From the NCBI RefSeq assembly GCF_900128945.1, contig NZ_FQUD01000002.1, positions 99,175 through 163,174 on the forward strand: DNA of 64,000 nt, read 5' to 3'. Positions 51,592 to 62,773 of the stretch are shown here, piece by piece. Each line of letters opens with the position of its first letter. Position 1 is the stretch's first letter. Under the pieces are notes generated by a model. That model did not search any database and was not told where the DNA came from. It saw only the letters and a program-made list of their open reading frames with translations. The DNA comes from Chryseobacterium sp. OV279 (GTDB lineage: Bacteria > Bacteroidota > Bacteroidia > Flavobacteriales > Weeksellaceae). The position numbers and the translations under genes are program-made.

Positions 51592-53892
51592 TTAGGCTTT
51601 AATAAATTTAAGCGCCAGCGTTTTGTTTTTTGTAGAAACTTTGATGATGTAATTTCCTTTCGCCAGATCAGAAACATTCACAGCATTGTTCTTCACACCT
51701 GCCGTATTAAGGATTCTTCCGGCTGCGTCATAGATTTCAGCTTTAATAACCTCATCTTTTGATTGGATATAAAGAAGATCTTTTACCGGATTCGGATAGA
51801 TTCTGAAATCATCTTTGCTGGTATTCACTTCAGATGTTGCCAGTACGGTTTGTACTGAAGTGGTATACGTATTGGTGACGATAGGAGCGTTATAGTCAAA
51901 ATAAATTCTGGCTGTATTGCTGAAGCTGTTTCCGGCTGTTAAAGTAGATTTTGTCTTAATTTTGAATGAAACATAGCCGTCATTATTGGCATCATCAAAA
52001 GGAAGCTGAATATTTTCAAAAATAAATTCCGCCGTATTGGTTCCCGAAATTTTGGTGACAAAACTGTGACTTCCGTTTAATGGAACCAGCGTAGACAGAT
52101 CAAATTTGGAGGTGTCAATATCATCTTTTACAACAATATTTCTTGCATTGGCAGTACCGTTGTTTTCAAACCTGATCAGATAATGAACATAATCTCCAAC
52201 CTGAGCCTGTTCAATGGATGCGCCTTCCAGACAGGTTTTATCATTCGGGTCAAAAGAATTTACAACTGTCTGATTCAATGTAAATGTGTTATCTGCAGGA
52301 GTTTCATCTGCAACCCCGTTGATCTGGGCCGTGTAGTGAAGCACATCACCCATATTTAAAGAAGGGGTCTGCGTTGAGGTATTCAAAGTAAACTTAGCTT
52401 TGATTTCTCTCGATTCAAAAGGAAGAAGATTCGTGAAATTCCAGTTTAAAACTCCCGTAGATTGAGAATTGGGAACTGTAGTTGCACTTACAAAATTCAT
52501 CAGGTCATCATTGAAACCGAATACCACATTTCCTGACTGCGTTCCGGTTCCTTTATTTTTGAAAACAATTTTATAATCTGCATCAAACCCCGGAACAGCA
52601 ATATCTGTCGGGATAATTACAACTTCAAGATCCGGATGATTGCCATTGGCCGTCATGCAGAAATTCTGTGTTAGTGGGCTTGTTTGCGCAGGGAAATTAG
52701 CCGTTAAACTTGTTGGTGAGATATTAAAATAAGTCGGATTTTCAAGAACCGGGCTGATGGTATGGGCTCCCGCCTGTACTGGAATTGAGTAATTTCCTGA
52801 ACTGTTAGCCATTATACTTCCTGAAATACTTCCGCTGGTAATATTGAATTTTTGGAATGCTTTGTTGGGATCATTCACATCACAACCATTATTGTTACTG
52901 TCAAATTTTGTATTTCCTGAGATCGTGTAAAAAGCTCCACCCGGAGTAAATGAACAGTATGAATTCACAACACATGAAGTGGTAGAAGGCAGTAAGGCAT
53001 TTACGTTGGAAATTTCAGAATCATCTGCACAAATATACGCAAGATTGGGTGTGCTGGAAAAAGTGGAATTAATACTTTGTGTAAAGTTATTGATGCCATT
53101 TTTAATAAATAGTGACTGAAGGTTGGGATTCATGTCACAAGAAAATGATTTTAGATTTGCATTGTGAGATAAATCAAGACTTATAAATTTGTTATACGTA
53201 CAATTGAGGACCTCAAGTTTAGAAAATGTGCTGAAATCAAATGCTGTAAACTGATTGCCTGAAATAGTTAAATATTTTAAATTGGGTGTTTGATTTAAAG
53301 GTATGGTTGTGAGCTTATTTGAAGGGAGATATAAGGTGTTGAGATTTGTATTATTATTTAAATATATATTGGAAAGAAGAGATTGCGTAATATGCAAATC
53401 ATATAAATTTGTTAATCCCGATACGTCAATAGACGAAATCTTACTCATAAAAATGTCAAGACTATATAGCTGGCTGCAACCCTGTACGTTTATTGATGAC
53501 AAAAGTGAGCACATATTGGTCTCTACATTGCGTAGTAATGGACTGTTGCTTAAATCAAGCGTTTGTAATGATGGAAAGCTGTTTATATAAATATCAGTGA
53601 GATTGGTGAAACTTTTTATCCCCTCCATTGAGGTGAGATTATTGAAAAAGTAAGAATGATTTGGAATTACATTTAAATCAAAATTTAATTTGCTGATACT
53701 GGCTGCTTCAGATAATTGAATTTCTCCATCATGATTGGCATCAATAGTAACATAAAATCCATTGAGATTCTGAGCCAAGTAGGGAGTGTCAGCAAGCAGG
53801 ATCTGCTTAAAATTGGCATCAGGAATATTCACAGTCTGAGCCTGAAATAAAGAAAGGATCATCATACAAATGATGAAGTAGATTTTTTTCAT
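51592..53892 (-). CDS. Leucine-rich repeat surface protein with T9SS sorting domain (2)
   Basis: This 766-residue paralog of the 48833 product shares the signal peptide type, the DANHDGEIQLSEA calcium loop, the CSFTPGGAFYTISGNTKFD linker, the DPNDKTCLEG domain and a T9SS type-A end (YPNPVKDLLYI to LALKFIKA). The repeat region (about 85-300) is shorter and much more diverged than the rest, suggesting that the ligand-binding face has changed while the scaffold was conserved. It is probably surface-exposed or secreted. It has its own terminator and lies downstream of ligA's terminator. Confidence 0.88.
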   Translation of the reverse strand: MKKIYFIICMMILSLFQAQTVNIPDANFKQILLADTPYLAQNLNGFYVTIDANHDGEIQLSEAASISKLNFDLNVIPNHSYFFNNLTSMEGIKSFTNLTDIYINSFPSLQTLDLSNSPLLRNVETNMCSLLSSINVQGCSQLYSLDIFMSKISSIDVSGLTNLYDLHITQSLLSNIYLNNNTNLNTLYLPSNKLTTIPLNQTPNLKYLTISGNQFTAFDFSTFSKLEVLNCTYNKFISLDLSHNANLKSFSCDMNPNLQSLFIKNGINNFTQSINSTFSSTPNLAYICADDSEISNVNALLPSTTSCVVNSYCSFTPGGAFYTISGNTKFDSNNNGCDVNDPNKAFQKFNITSGSISGSIMANSSGNYSIPVQAGAHTISPVLENPTYFNISPTSLTANFPAQTSPLTQNFCMTANGNHPDLEVVIIPTDIAVPGFDADYKIVFKNKGTGTQSGNVVFGFNDDLMNFVSATTVPNSQSTGVLNWNFTNLLPFESREIKAKFTLNTSTQTPSLNMGDVLHYTAQINGVADETPADNTFTLNQTVVNSFDPNDKTCLEGASIEQAQVGDYVHYLIRFENNGTANARNIVVKDDIDTSKFDLSTLVPLNGSHSFVTKISGTNTAEFIFENIQLPFDDANNDGYVSFKIKTKSTLTAGNSFSNTARIYFDYNAPIVTNTYTTSVQTVLATSEVNTSKDDFRIYPNPVKDLLYIQSKDEVIKAEIYDAAGRILNTAGVKNNAVNVSDLAKGNYIIKVSTKNKTLALKFIKA

Positions 53893-53946
53893 GGATTAAT
53901 CTTATTTAGTTTATTATTCTTTTCTTGGTGAAAAAGAACAAAAATA

Positions 53947-53976
53947 AACCATTGAAATCTAATTTCAATGGTTTAA
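53947..53976 (-). terminator. Terminator of ligA
   Basis: AAACCATTGAAAT and ATTTCAATGGTTT form a 13-bp perfect stem with a 3-nt loop, 20 bp after the ligA stop. Confidence 0.8.
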
Positions 53977-53995
53977 TTATAATTTGTTAAATATT

Positions 53996-56008
<2,013 letters not shown>

Positions 56009-56020
56009 CTATCTTTTGAG

Positions 56021-56028
56021 CAAAAATA
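56021..56028 (-). promoter_or_regulatory. -7 promoter box of ligA
   Basis: On the minus strand TATTTTTG (TAnnTTTG) lies 18 bp before the start codon. Confidence 0.45.
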
Positions 56029-56214
56029 GCTAAACTAATCTCATTAAAAAATACCGCAATAAAATATTATGGGAAAATTAAAAAAGCGTAATATGGCTTA
56101 ACATGTTGATTGAATGTAAATTAAAGCACTTGTTTAAATTAATTTAACACAACGTTATGATTAAGTTGAAAATTTGTTAAAGCTCTCTTAAACACCCGGT
56201 CCATAAAGTCAAAA

Positions 56215-56222
56215 TACCTTTG
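56215..56222 (+). promoter_or_regulatory. -7 promoter box of the TonB-dependent receptor gene
   Basis: TACCTTTG matches TAnnTTTG 18 bp before the ATG. A good -33 TTTG is not evident. Confidence 0.5.
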
Positions 56223-56240
56223 CACATCTAATTTGTTAAG

Positions 56241-59200
56241 ATGAGAAAAGTAAAGATTGTACTAGGATTATTGTTTTTGGGATTTGGAACACTGGCTTAT
56301 GCGCAGACTACGCAGGCTTCTATTGTGGGAAGAATTACCGGACTGGGCAGTACCGCTCAGGAAAAAGTGAAAGTAACCATAGTGAACGAGTCTACAGGGT
56401 TCAGGACGGAGACGGAAACCAATTCGAAAGGTGAATATATTTTTAAAGAAATTCCTCTGGGCGGACCTTATACGGTGATCGTGAACGAGGAAAAGAAAGA
56501 AGGATATAACGTTAACTTCGGAGACCAGGTTACGGTAAACATGAGCTTAGGTGGAGACGAAAAGCAGATAGAAGAAGTGGTAGTCACCGGAAACCTTAAA
56601 AACAAGATCGGAAACCTTGGAGCGGCTACAGCGATTTCAGCGAAGAACATCAGCATGCTCCCGGTCAACGGAAGAAATTTCACCAATCTTACTGAATTAT
56701 CTCCACTAAGCGGAAAAGGGGGAAACCTGTCCGGACAGCTGGGATCTTCTACCAACTTTACGATCGACGGAATGACGGCGAAAAACCCGACTTCTGCAGG
56801 ATCTACAACCAGCCGTAGTGGTGCACCGTTTTCTATCTCGATAGAAGCAGTTCGTGAATTTAAGATTACTACTAACCAATATGATGTAACCCTGGGAAGA
56901 AGCGGTGGTGGAACGGTAAGTGCCGTTACCAAATCCGGGACGAATAAATTCTCGGGAAGTGCATGGGAATATCTGAGAACAAACTGGCTTTCCAGCCCGT
57001 ATGACATCAGAGGGAACAAAAGAGAAAATGATTTCTCTACATCTCAGTTCGGTTTTTCATTGGGAGGGCCAATCATTAAAAACAAATTACATTTCTTCGT
57101 TGCATGGGATCACCAGTTAGATTCAAGGCCGTTGCAAATTGCAGATATCAAATCTACAGATGATGAAAAAAGATTTAATACAACCACGCAGACGCTAAAC
57201 CAGTTTCTGGATATTGCAAGATCAAAATACGGGGTAGGAAATTCGCCACAGTTCGGAAGTTTTGATAAGGTAAGAAATTCAGATGCCGGTTTCCTTCGTC
57301 TGGACTGGCAGATCAACGAAAAAAACTTATTGACATTACGGAATAATTTCACGTATGACCTGAATAAAAACGGATTGGCAGATAATACCGCGATCAATTT
57401 TTTTGAGTCTTACGGGAATGATAAAAACCTTGACAATAGCTTACTTTTGACGTTGAGAACGAACGTTAGACCGAATATCACGAACGAATTAAAAGCACAA
57501 TATTTATACACGTTTCAGGACAGTTATCAGAACAATCAATTAGGAAAACCGGTTCCAAGAGCAGTGGTAGAAGGTGTTACATCCAGTGTTGGAGCCACCA
57601 ATATCCAGATTGGAGGGCATCGTTTCGGTCAGGAAGGTTTCAGGAATAACGTATTCCAGATTGTAGATAATTTATACTACAACACGGATAAAATTAAATA
57701 TACTTTTGGGGTAGACCTGATGTATACCAGATCAAAATCTGTCTACGGAAGTGAAGTGAACGGAAGATTCCAGTTTCAGGGTATGAAGAATTTTGAAGAT
57801 CTTAAGCCTTACAGATTCTACAGAGAAGTACCTTTGATGGATGATCCGTCTGTAAGATCCAGTATCTGGAATGCAGGATTATATGGGCAGATTCAGACCA
57901 AAATAGCAACAGGCCTTGATTTTATGGCCGGATTAAGATTCGATTATGGAGGATATCCGAAAGCTGAATTCAATCAGAAGCTTTTTGATGAAATGGGCAT
58001 CAGAACGGATAATCAGATCAAATCATTTGTGATCCAGCCGAGATTTCAGTTTGACTGGAATATCAACGAAGGCAATAAAGATTTCTTAAAATTTGGTGCA
58101 GGAATCTTCTCTTCCGATATCAATAATTATATGGTGATCAATAACCTTGTTTTTGACGGAAAGCATTTGGCAACAGTAGATGTGAATCCCGGTAATGTTG
58201 GTCTGACTCCTAATTTCCCAGGATATAGAGATGACTACGGAAGCGTACCGTCACTTTCACAGTATCAGATCCCGACTATCAATTATACAGGTAAAGATGC
58301 GAAAATTCCAATCGTTTATAAAGCGAATATCTCTTATACCCACTTCTTTAATGAAAGATTCAGAGCGGGAATTGCAGGATACATGGCATTGGGAAGAAAC
58401 AATTATTTTTACTACGACAGAAATATGAAGGCTAATCCGGCTTTCAACTTAGCCAACGAAGGTGGAAGAGGCGTATATGTACCTGAATCTACGATCATCA
58501 ATAATGCAAATAACAGTGTAAGTATCGACTGGAAAGAAGGAAGAATCAATAAAAAATTCGGAAGAGTGCTTGAGCTTGTGAGTGATGGTAAAGTGAACCA
58601 GTACTCATTCGTGGTGGATACCAGCTACCGTTACTGGAAAGATGGGGAGATCACGGCAAGTTATACCTGGTCTGATATCAAAGACAATACCTCATACAAT
58701 GGAAACGTAGCGAATTCGGCGACACTTTCCACACCGGTTCAGGGGGATCCGAGAGATTTAAGAATGACTTATTCTGATAACCAGTTCCGAAATAAAATAG
58801 TGCTTTACGGAAACTCGCCTACTATTGCAGGATTTACGCTGGGAGTAAGGTACTCCGGAATTGGAGGAACCCGTTTCTCAGTAACGGCAGGGGGAAATAT
58901 CAACGGTGACTTTGTAGATTCCAACGACCTTGCATATATTTTCCCGGAAATCATTACCCAGCCGCTTCTCAATGACCCTGAAGTAGGTAAGGCTCTGAAA
59001 GATTATGTGGAAAAATACAACAATGCTATAGCAGAACGTAACGGTGGTAAAAATGGATTCTACGGAGTTTGGGATGTACGTGTTGCTAAAAAAATCAAGT
59101 TTGATAAAATCGGAGCTTTTGAACTTTCTGTTGATATTTTCAACCTGGCCAACCTTCTTAACAAAGAATGGGGTGTCAATAAGTCTTATGGAAATATGGC

Positions 59201-59327
59201 ATTATACAGAGTGACAAAATTCAACCAGGCAACCAAACAGTTTGAATACGTTAAAAATACCAGCGGTTTAGCACCTCTTTCCGGGAATCCTTACCAGATT
59301 CAGATCGGTGCCAAATACAGTTTTTAA
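56241..59327 (+). CDS. TonB-dependent outer-membrane receptor with carboxypeptidase-like N-domain
   Basis: This 1028-residue protein has a signal peptide (MRKVKIVLGLLFLGFGTLAYA) and a regulatory CarboxypepD-like beta-sandwich (about 24-105). The TonB box region EEVVVTGN and a plug domain (about 110-240; SMLPVNGRNFTNL) are followed by a 22-strand barrel ending IGAKYSF with the terminal aromatic. This layout matches Oar-like receptors rather than SusC, and no SusD gene follows. The imported ligand is unknown. The next gene, a glycerophosphodiesterase, is 62 bp away and may be co-transcribed. Confidence 0.88.
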   Translation: MRKVKIVLGLLFLGFGTLAYAQTTQASIVGRITGLGSTAQEKVKVTIVNESTGFRTETETNSKGEYIFKEIPLGGPYTVIVNEEKKEGYNVNFGDQVTVNMSLGGDEKQIEEVVVTGNLKNKIGNLGAATAISAKNISMLPVNGRNFTNLTELSPLSGKGGNLSGQLGSSTNFTIDGMTAKNPTSAGSTTSRSGAPFSISIEAVREFKITTNQYDVTLGRSGGGTVSAVTKSGTNKFSGSAWEYLRTNWLSSPYDIRGNKRENDFSTSQFGFSLGGPIIKNKLHFFVAWDHQLDSRPLQIADIKSTDDEKRFNTTTQTLNQFLDIARSKYGVGNSPQFGSFDKVRNSDAGFLRLDWQINEKNLLTLRNNFTYDLNKNGLADNTAINFFESYGNDKNLDNSLLLTLRTNVRPNITNELKAQYLYTFQDSYQNNQLGKPVPRAVVEGVTSSVGATNIQIGGHRFGQEGFRNNVFQIVDNLYYNTDKIKYTFGVDLMYTRSKSVYGSEVNGRFQFQGMKNFEDLKPYRFYREVPLMDDPSVRSSIWNAGLYGQIQTKIATGLDFMAGLRFDYGGYPKAEFNQKLFDEMGIRTDNQIKSFVIQPRFQFDWNINEGNKDFLKFGAGIFSSDINNYMVINNLVFDGKHLATVDVNPGNVGLTPNFPGYRDDYGSVPSLSQYQIPTINYTGKDAKIPIVYKANISYTHFFNERFRAGIAGYMALGRNNYFYYDRNMKANPAFNLANEGGRGVYVPESTIINNANNSVSIDWKEGRINKKFGRVLELVSDGKVNQYSFVVDTSYRYWKDGEITASYTWSDIKDNTSYNGNVANSATLSTPVQGDPRDLRMTYSDNQFRNKIVLYGNSPTIAGFTLGVRYSGIGGTRFSVTAGGNINGDFVDSNDLAYIFPEIITQPLLNDPEVGKALKDYVEKYNNAIAERNGGKNGFYGVWDVRVAKKIKFDKIGAFELSVDIFNLANLLNKEWGVNKSYGNMALYRVTKFNQATKQFEYVKNTSGLAPLSGNPYQIQIGAKYSF

Positions 59328-59389
59328 TAGGTAAACACTACCTTTATCAAATGTTTTTAAGATTTTTATTTAATTATCTAAATTGTATT

Positions 59390-60136
59390 ATGAAAAATTT
59401 TATCTTAGGGTTAGCAGTTTTAAGTACAGTCCTAATGAAGGCACAAACCCAGATTATCGCACACAGAGGCTATTTCCAGGCACAGCCGCCTACCACGGAA
59501 AATTCTATTCAATCTTTAGAGAATGCCCAGAAATTAAAAATATACGGATCGGAATTTGACGTAAGAATGACCAAAGACGGCATTCTGGTAATCAACCACG
59601 ACGAGCACCACGGGGAAATGGAGATCTCTGAAACGTCTTTCAAAGAACTGGAAGCATTGAAACTTTCCAATGGTGAAAAGTTTCCTACGCTGAAAGATTA
59701 TCTGAAACAAGGGAAAAAAGATACCTCTTTAAAACTGATCGTTGAGATCAAGCCGGCCAAAACTCCGGAACTGGAAAATGAGATCACTCAGAAGACCCTT
59801 AAAATGATCAAAGAAATGAAACTGGAAGGTCAGAGTGAGTATATTTCTTTCAGCTTAAACATTTGTAAAGAGATCAAAAAACTGGAACCGAAATTTAAAG
59901 TACAGTATCTGAACGGAGAACTGTCTCCTGAGCAGATCAAAAAAGAAGGTCTTGACGGCATGGACTACCATTACAGTGTTTTCCAGAAAAATCCAACATG
60001 GATTGCTGATGCAAAAGCTTTGGGTCTTATCACGAACTCATGGACGGTCAATGATCCGGCAGTATACGAACAGTTGAAAAATCAGGGAATTGGTTTTGTG
60101 ACCACAAATATTCCTGATCAGCTCAAAAATAAATAA
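59390..60136 (+). CDS. Exported glycerophosphodiester phosphodiesterase
   Basis: This 248-residue enzyme is predicted to hydrolyse glycerophosphodiesters to glycerol 3-phosphate and an alcohol. ATG 59390 gives a signal peptide (MKNFILGLAVLSTVLMKAQ); the upstream ATG at 59351 adds an AT-rich leader. The GDPD core is present: IIAHRGYFQAQPPTTENS (catalytic HRG and metal-binding EN), GSEFDVRMTKDGILVINHDE (catalytic His), KLIVEIKPAK and WTVNDP near the C-terminus. A periplasmic role in phospholipid phosphate scavenging is likely. Confidence 0.92.
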   Translation: MKNFILGLAVLSTVLMKAQTQIIAHRGYFQAQPPTTENSIQSLENAQKLKIYGSEFDVRMTKDGILVINHDEHHGEMEISETSFKELEALKLSNGEKFPTLKDYLKQGKKDTSLKLIVEIKPAKTPELENEITQKTLKMIKEMKLEGQSEYISFSLNICKEIKKLEPKFKVQYLNGELSPEQIKKEGLDGMDYHYSVFQKNPTWIADAKALGLITNSWTVNDPAVYEQLKNQGIGFVTTNIPDQLKNK

Positions 60137-60160
60137 CATTTTTTGTTACTGAAATGAATG

Positions 60161-60190
60161 CCTGTCTCTTTTTAGAGGCAGGTTTTTTGT
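60161..60190 (+). terminator. Terminator after the phosphodiesterase
   Basis: CCTGTCTC and GAGGCAGG pair with one G-T around a T-rich loop and are followed by six T's. Confidence 0.75.
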
Positions 60191-60249
60191 TTTTTACACC
60201 GCTAAACTACCCCGTCAAAAATTCCTTGAATTTCCGCAGATGTTTATGC

Positions 60250-60592
60250 ATTTTGTTGGTTATCGCAAAGACGCAAGTTTTTTTTCTAATTTTAATACTT
60301 TAAGACGCAAGGATTCTATCTTCAATAAAATTGAATACCCCTGTCATTGCGAGGAGCACAGCGACGAAGCAATCTCATCATCACCCTGAAAATCTTTGAT
60401 TTTACTGTGCCTTAAAAACGTGTTTAAATAAAGTTTTGCGCTTTTGCCGTATCCAATTTTTTCCAACATTGTTTACATAAAAAATCTTTGATTTTTAAGT
60501 GCTTACATGAACTTTTTATGCGCAAATCATTTTGATTTCAAATAACTTAAGTGTTAAAAAGCTTTTGTCTCTTTTGTGGTTAAAAAAACTTC
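60250..60592. repeat. Intergenic repeat block B, inverted copy of block A
   Basis: GGTTATCGCAAAGACGCAAG, GTCATTGCGAGGAGCACAGC, GACGAAGCAATCTCATCATC and CTTAAGTGTTAAAAAGCTTT are the reverse complements of words in block A (41401-41880) and come in reversed order. The GCGAGGAGCACAGCGACGAAGC core is a palindromic repeat type found dispersed in many bacterial genomes. The region has no gene. Confidence 0.7.
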
Positions 60593-60661
60593 AGAATCTA
60601 ATACCTCTATTAAAATTGTATTAAATGTCTATTCTTCGGGTCTTGTCAAAATGTTCTTTCG

Positions 60662-60669
60662 TAAATTTG
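60662..60669 (+). promoter_or_regulatory. -7 promoter box of the SDR gene
   Basis: TAAATTTG lies 20 bp before ATG 60690, with TTG at 60643-60645 (16 bp upstream) as a possible -33 element. This supports the short start of the gene. Confidence 0.55.
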
Positions 60670-60689
60670 TCCTAAGAAAGAATAATATT

Positions 60690-61403
60690 ATGAATATAAA
60701 CGGAAAAAATGCCATCGTAACAGGTGGTGGAAGAGGACTTGGAAAGGCGGTGGCATTAGCTTTAGCCAATGAAGGAGTACATGTGGCCGTTACCGGTAGA
60801 AACGAAGAAAATCTTAAAAATACGGTTGAAGAGATCAAAGCACTTGGGGTAAACGCTGCATATGCGGTTTTCAGTATTGATAATGAGTCTGAAGTGAAAG
60901 CAGGTATCGAGTCTCTTGCGCAGCAATTGGGAAGTGTGGATATTTTGGTGAATAATGCAGGAATTGGAGATTTTGGAAGCATTGAAGAGATGTCTTCTGA
61001 AACTTGGGAACAGGTGATTAAAACCAACCTGTTTGGAGTGTATTATGCTTCTAAAGCTGTTTATCCGTTCCTGAAAGCGAAAGGTGAGGGAGATATTGTG
61101 AATGTAGCTTCCACGGCCGGACTTAAAGGTGGCCCGAATATGTCAGCGTACGCAGCTTCAAAAGCAGCAGTAGTTTCATTGTCACAGTCGATGATGGCGG
61201 AATGGAGAAAACAGAATATCCGTGTCATCACATTGACACCAAGTACCATCGCCTCTGATATGAGTATTCAGGGAGGACTTACAGACGGAAATCCGGATAA
61301 AGTACTTCAGCCGGAAGATTTTGCAGAATGGGTAAGAGATATTTTAAAGATGAACAGAAGAGCATTGATTGCGAATGGTTCTATTTTCTCTACAAATCCA
61401 TAA
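60690..61403 (+). CDS. Short-chain dehydrogenase, FabG-like 3-oxoacyl-(acyl-carrier-protein) reductase
   Basis: This 237-residue NAD(P)-dependent oxidoreductase starts at ATG 60690 (MNINGKNAIVTGGGRGLGKA); the longer frame upstream lies in repeat and promoter sequence. The cofactor motif TGGGRGLG (about 10-17) is followed by NNAG (in ILVNNAGIG), the catalytic Ser in NVASTAG, and YAASK with the catalytic Tyr and Lys (about 151-155). An Arg after the glycine-rich motif favours NADPH. The end lacks the usual GG(Y/W) tail. It stands alone, so it may be a general carbonyl reductase rather than the fatty-acid FabG. Confidence 0.88.
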   Translation: MNINGKNAIVTGGGRGLGKAVALALANEGVHVAVTGRNEENLKNTVEEIKALGVNAAYAVFSIDNESEVKAGIESLAQQLGSVDILVNNAGIGDFGSIEEMSSETWEQVIKTNLFGVYYASKAVYPFLKAKGEGDIVNVASTAGLKGGPNMSAYAASKAAVVSLSQSMMAEWRKQNIRVITLTPSTIASDMSIQGGLTDGNPDKVLQPEDFAEWVRDILKMNRRALIANGSIFSTNP

Positions 61404-61493
61404 AAGGGTTGATCGTATCTGTTTAATTGTTGCAGGATATTGGGTTACATGATACTCACTGCATTAATGTAAGCAATAAAATATTTGATGGGG

Positions 61494-61723
61494 CGGGCTT
61501 TAGCCCGTCTTTTTGCGTGAACCAATACAATAATAAGGCTTAACGTCTATCGATGATAAATAGAATAATCATTAAGATGTCAAAAATATTCAATAGAGGC
61601 GGGCTTTAGCCCGTCTTTTTGCTTGAATTCATACACAATATGAAGCTTAATGTCAATAGATGATGATACATAGCATATTCGTTAAAATGTCAAAAATATT
61701 CAATAGGAGCGGGCTTTAGCCCG
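61494..61723. repeat. Three tandem units with CGGGCTTTAGCCCG hairpin
   Basis: CGGGCTTTAGCCCG occurs at 61494-61507, 61600-61613 and 61710-61723 (periods 106 and 110). The intervening sequences are also homologous: each has TCTTTTTGC, an AAGCTTAA/AGGCTTAA word and TGTCAAAAATATTCAATAG before the next hairpin. A partial CCGGCTTTAGCC occurs further right at about 61747. No gene is present in 61404-61945. Confidence 0.8.
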
Positions 61724-61919
61724 CTTTTCATTTACACAAACCTATCCGGCTTTAGCCAAAATATAAAACAGTTGCCCGCTAGGTGTCAACGGTTCTGCGA
61801 TTATAAAAAATCACCCGATTCATCAAAACTTTGCCCCTTTGCGATTAAACCAAATAACATTGTTCTTAAAATAATCCATACTCATGGCACTTCAATTTTT
61901 TTAACCGTAATAACATTCT

Positions 61920-61927
61920 TATTTTTG
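61920..61927 (+). promoter_or_regulatory. -7 promoter box of prmA
   Basis: TATTTTTG (TAnnTTTG) lies 18 bp before ATG 61946, supporting this start against the longer open frame that begins in the repeat region. Confidence 0.5.
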
Positions 61928-61945
61928 CACCAAATTACTTACGCA

Positions 61946-62773
61946 ATGCAAAATTATTTAGAATTCAATTTCAAGATTTCTCCATTACAGCCATGGAACG
62001 AGATATTAATGGCAGAGCTTATCGAAATAGGTTTTGACAGCTTTACAGAAGAAATCGATGGAATTTTAGGATATATTCAGAAAGAACTTTTTAAAGAAGA
62101 AGAACTTAAGGCGCTTCCGCTTTTTGAAAACGAAAATGTGGAGATCACGTATTCGTTTGAAGAAATGCCGAATATCAACTGGAATGAAGAATGGGAAAAA
62201 AACTTTTCACCCATCAATATTGACGATAAAGTACTCATCAGAGCAGAATTCCATGAATCGGTAGAGGGAATGCATGAAATTATCATTCAGCCTAAAATGT
62301 CTTTCGGAACAGGGCATCATCCAACGACGCACCTGATGATTCAGCAGATGATGGATATTGATTTCAATGGTAAAAAAGTCCTAGACATGGGATGCGGAAC
62401 TTCTGTATTGGCGATTTACGCAAAACAGCAGGGTGCAGGAGAGGTAAAAGCGATTGATATCGATGAATGGTCGGTAGAAAACTCAAAAGAAAATGCCGCA
62501 AGAAACGGCGTTGAACTGGATATTGAACTGGGAACTGCGGAAAATTTAGGAAAAGAGAATTTTGATATTATTCTGGCGAATATCAACAGAAATATCCTGA
62601 TCTCTGATATTCCTACTTATGTTGGTGTCATGAATGAAGGCGGTAAATTATTACTTTCCGGACTGTGTTTCTTTGATGTGGATGATATTCTTGAAGTGTG
62701 TAAAGAAAGCGGACTTGAGCTGAAGAAGAAGCTTCAGCGTGAAGAATGGGTAAGCTTGCTGTTGGAAAAATAA
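61946..62773 (+). CDS. prmA: Ribosomal protein L11 methyltransferase
   Basis: This 275-residue SAM-dependent enzyme trimethylates ribosomal protein L11. ATG 61946 gives MQNYLEFNFKISPLQPWNEI, the usual start in flavobacteria. The N-terminal substrate-binding domain is followed by FGTGHHPTTHLMIQ and the SAM motif I VLDMGCGTSVLAIYAKQ (about 148-164). DIILANINRNIL (about 208-219) is the catalytic NPPF-equivalent region. GenBank-style length for Bacteroidetes PrmA is about 275. Its stop overlaps the next ATG by one base (TAATG). Confidence 0.93.
   Translation: MQNYLEFNFKISPLQPWNEILMAELIEIGFDSFTEEIDGILGYIQKELFKEEELKALPLFENENVEITYSFEEMPNINWNEEWEKNFSPINIDDKVLIRAEFHESVEGMHEIIIQPKMSFGTGHHPTTHLMIQQMMDIDFNGKKVLDMGCGTSVLAIYAKQQGAGEVKAIDIDEWSVENSKENAARNGVELDIELGTAENLGKENFDIILANINRNILISDIPTYVGVMNEGGKLLLSGLCFFDVDDILEVCKESGLELKKKLQREEWVSLLLEK

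Noticed and set aside
60576..60689. N-terminal extension of the SDR protein
   Set aside because: It reads through the repeat block and the TAAATTTG promoter box; the conserved fold starts at ATG 60690.
61772..61945. N-terminal extension of PrmA by 58 residues
   Set aside because: It overlaps repeat remnants and the TATTTTTG promoter box; homologs start at MQNYLEF.
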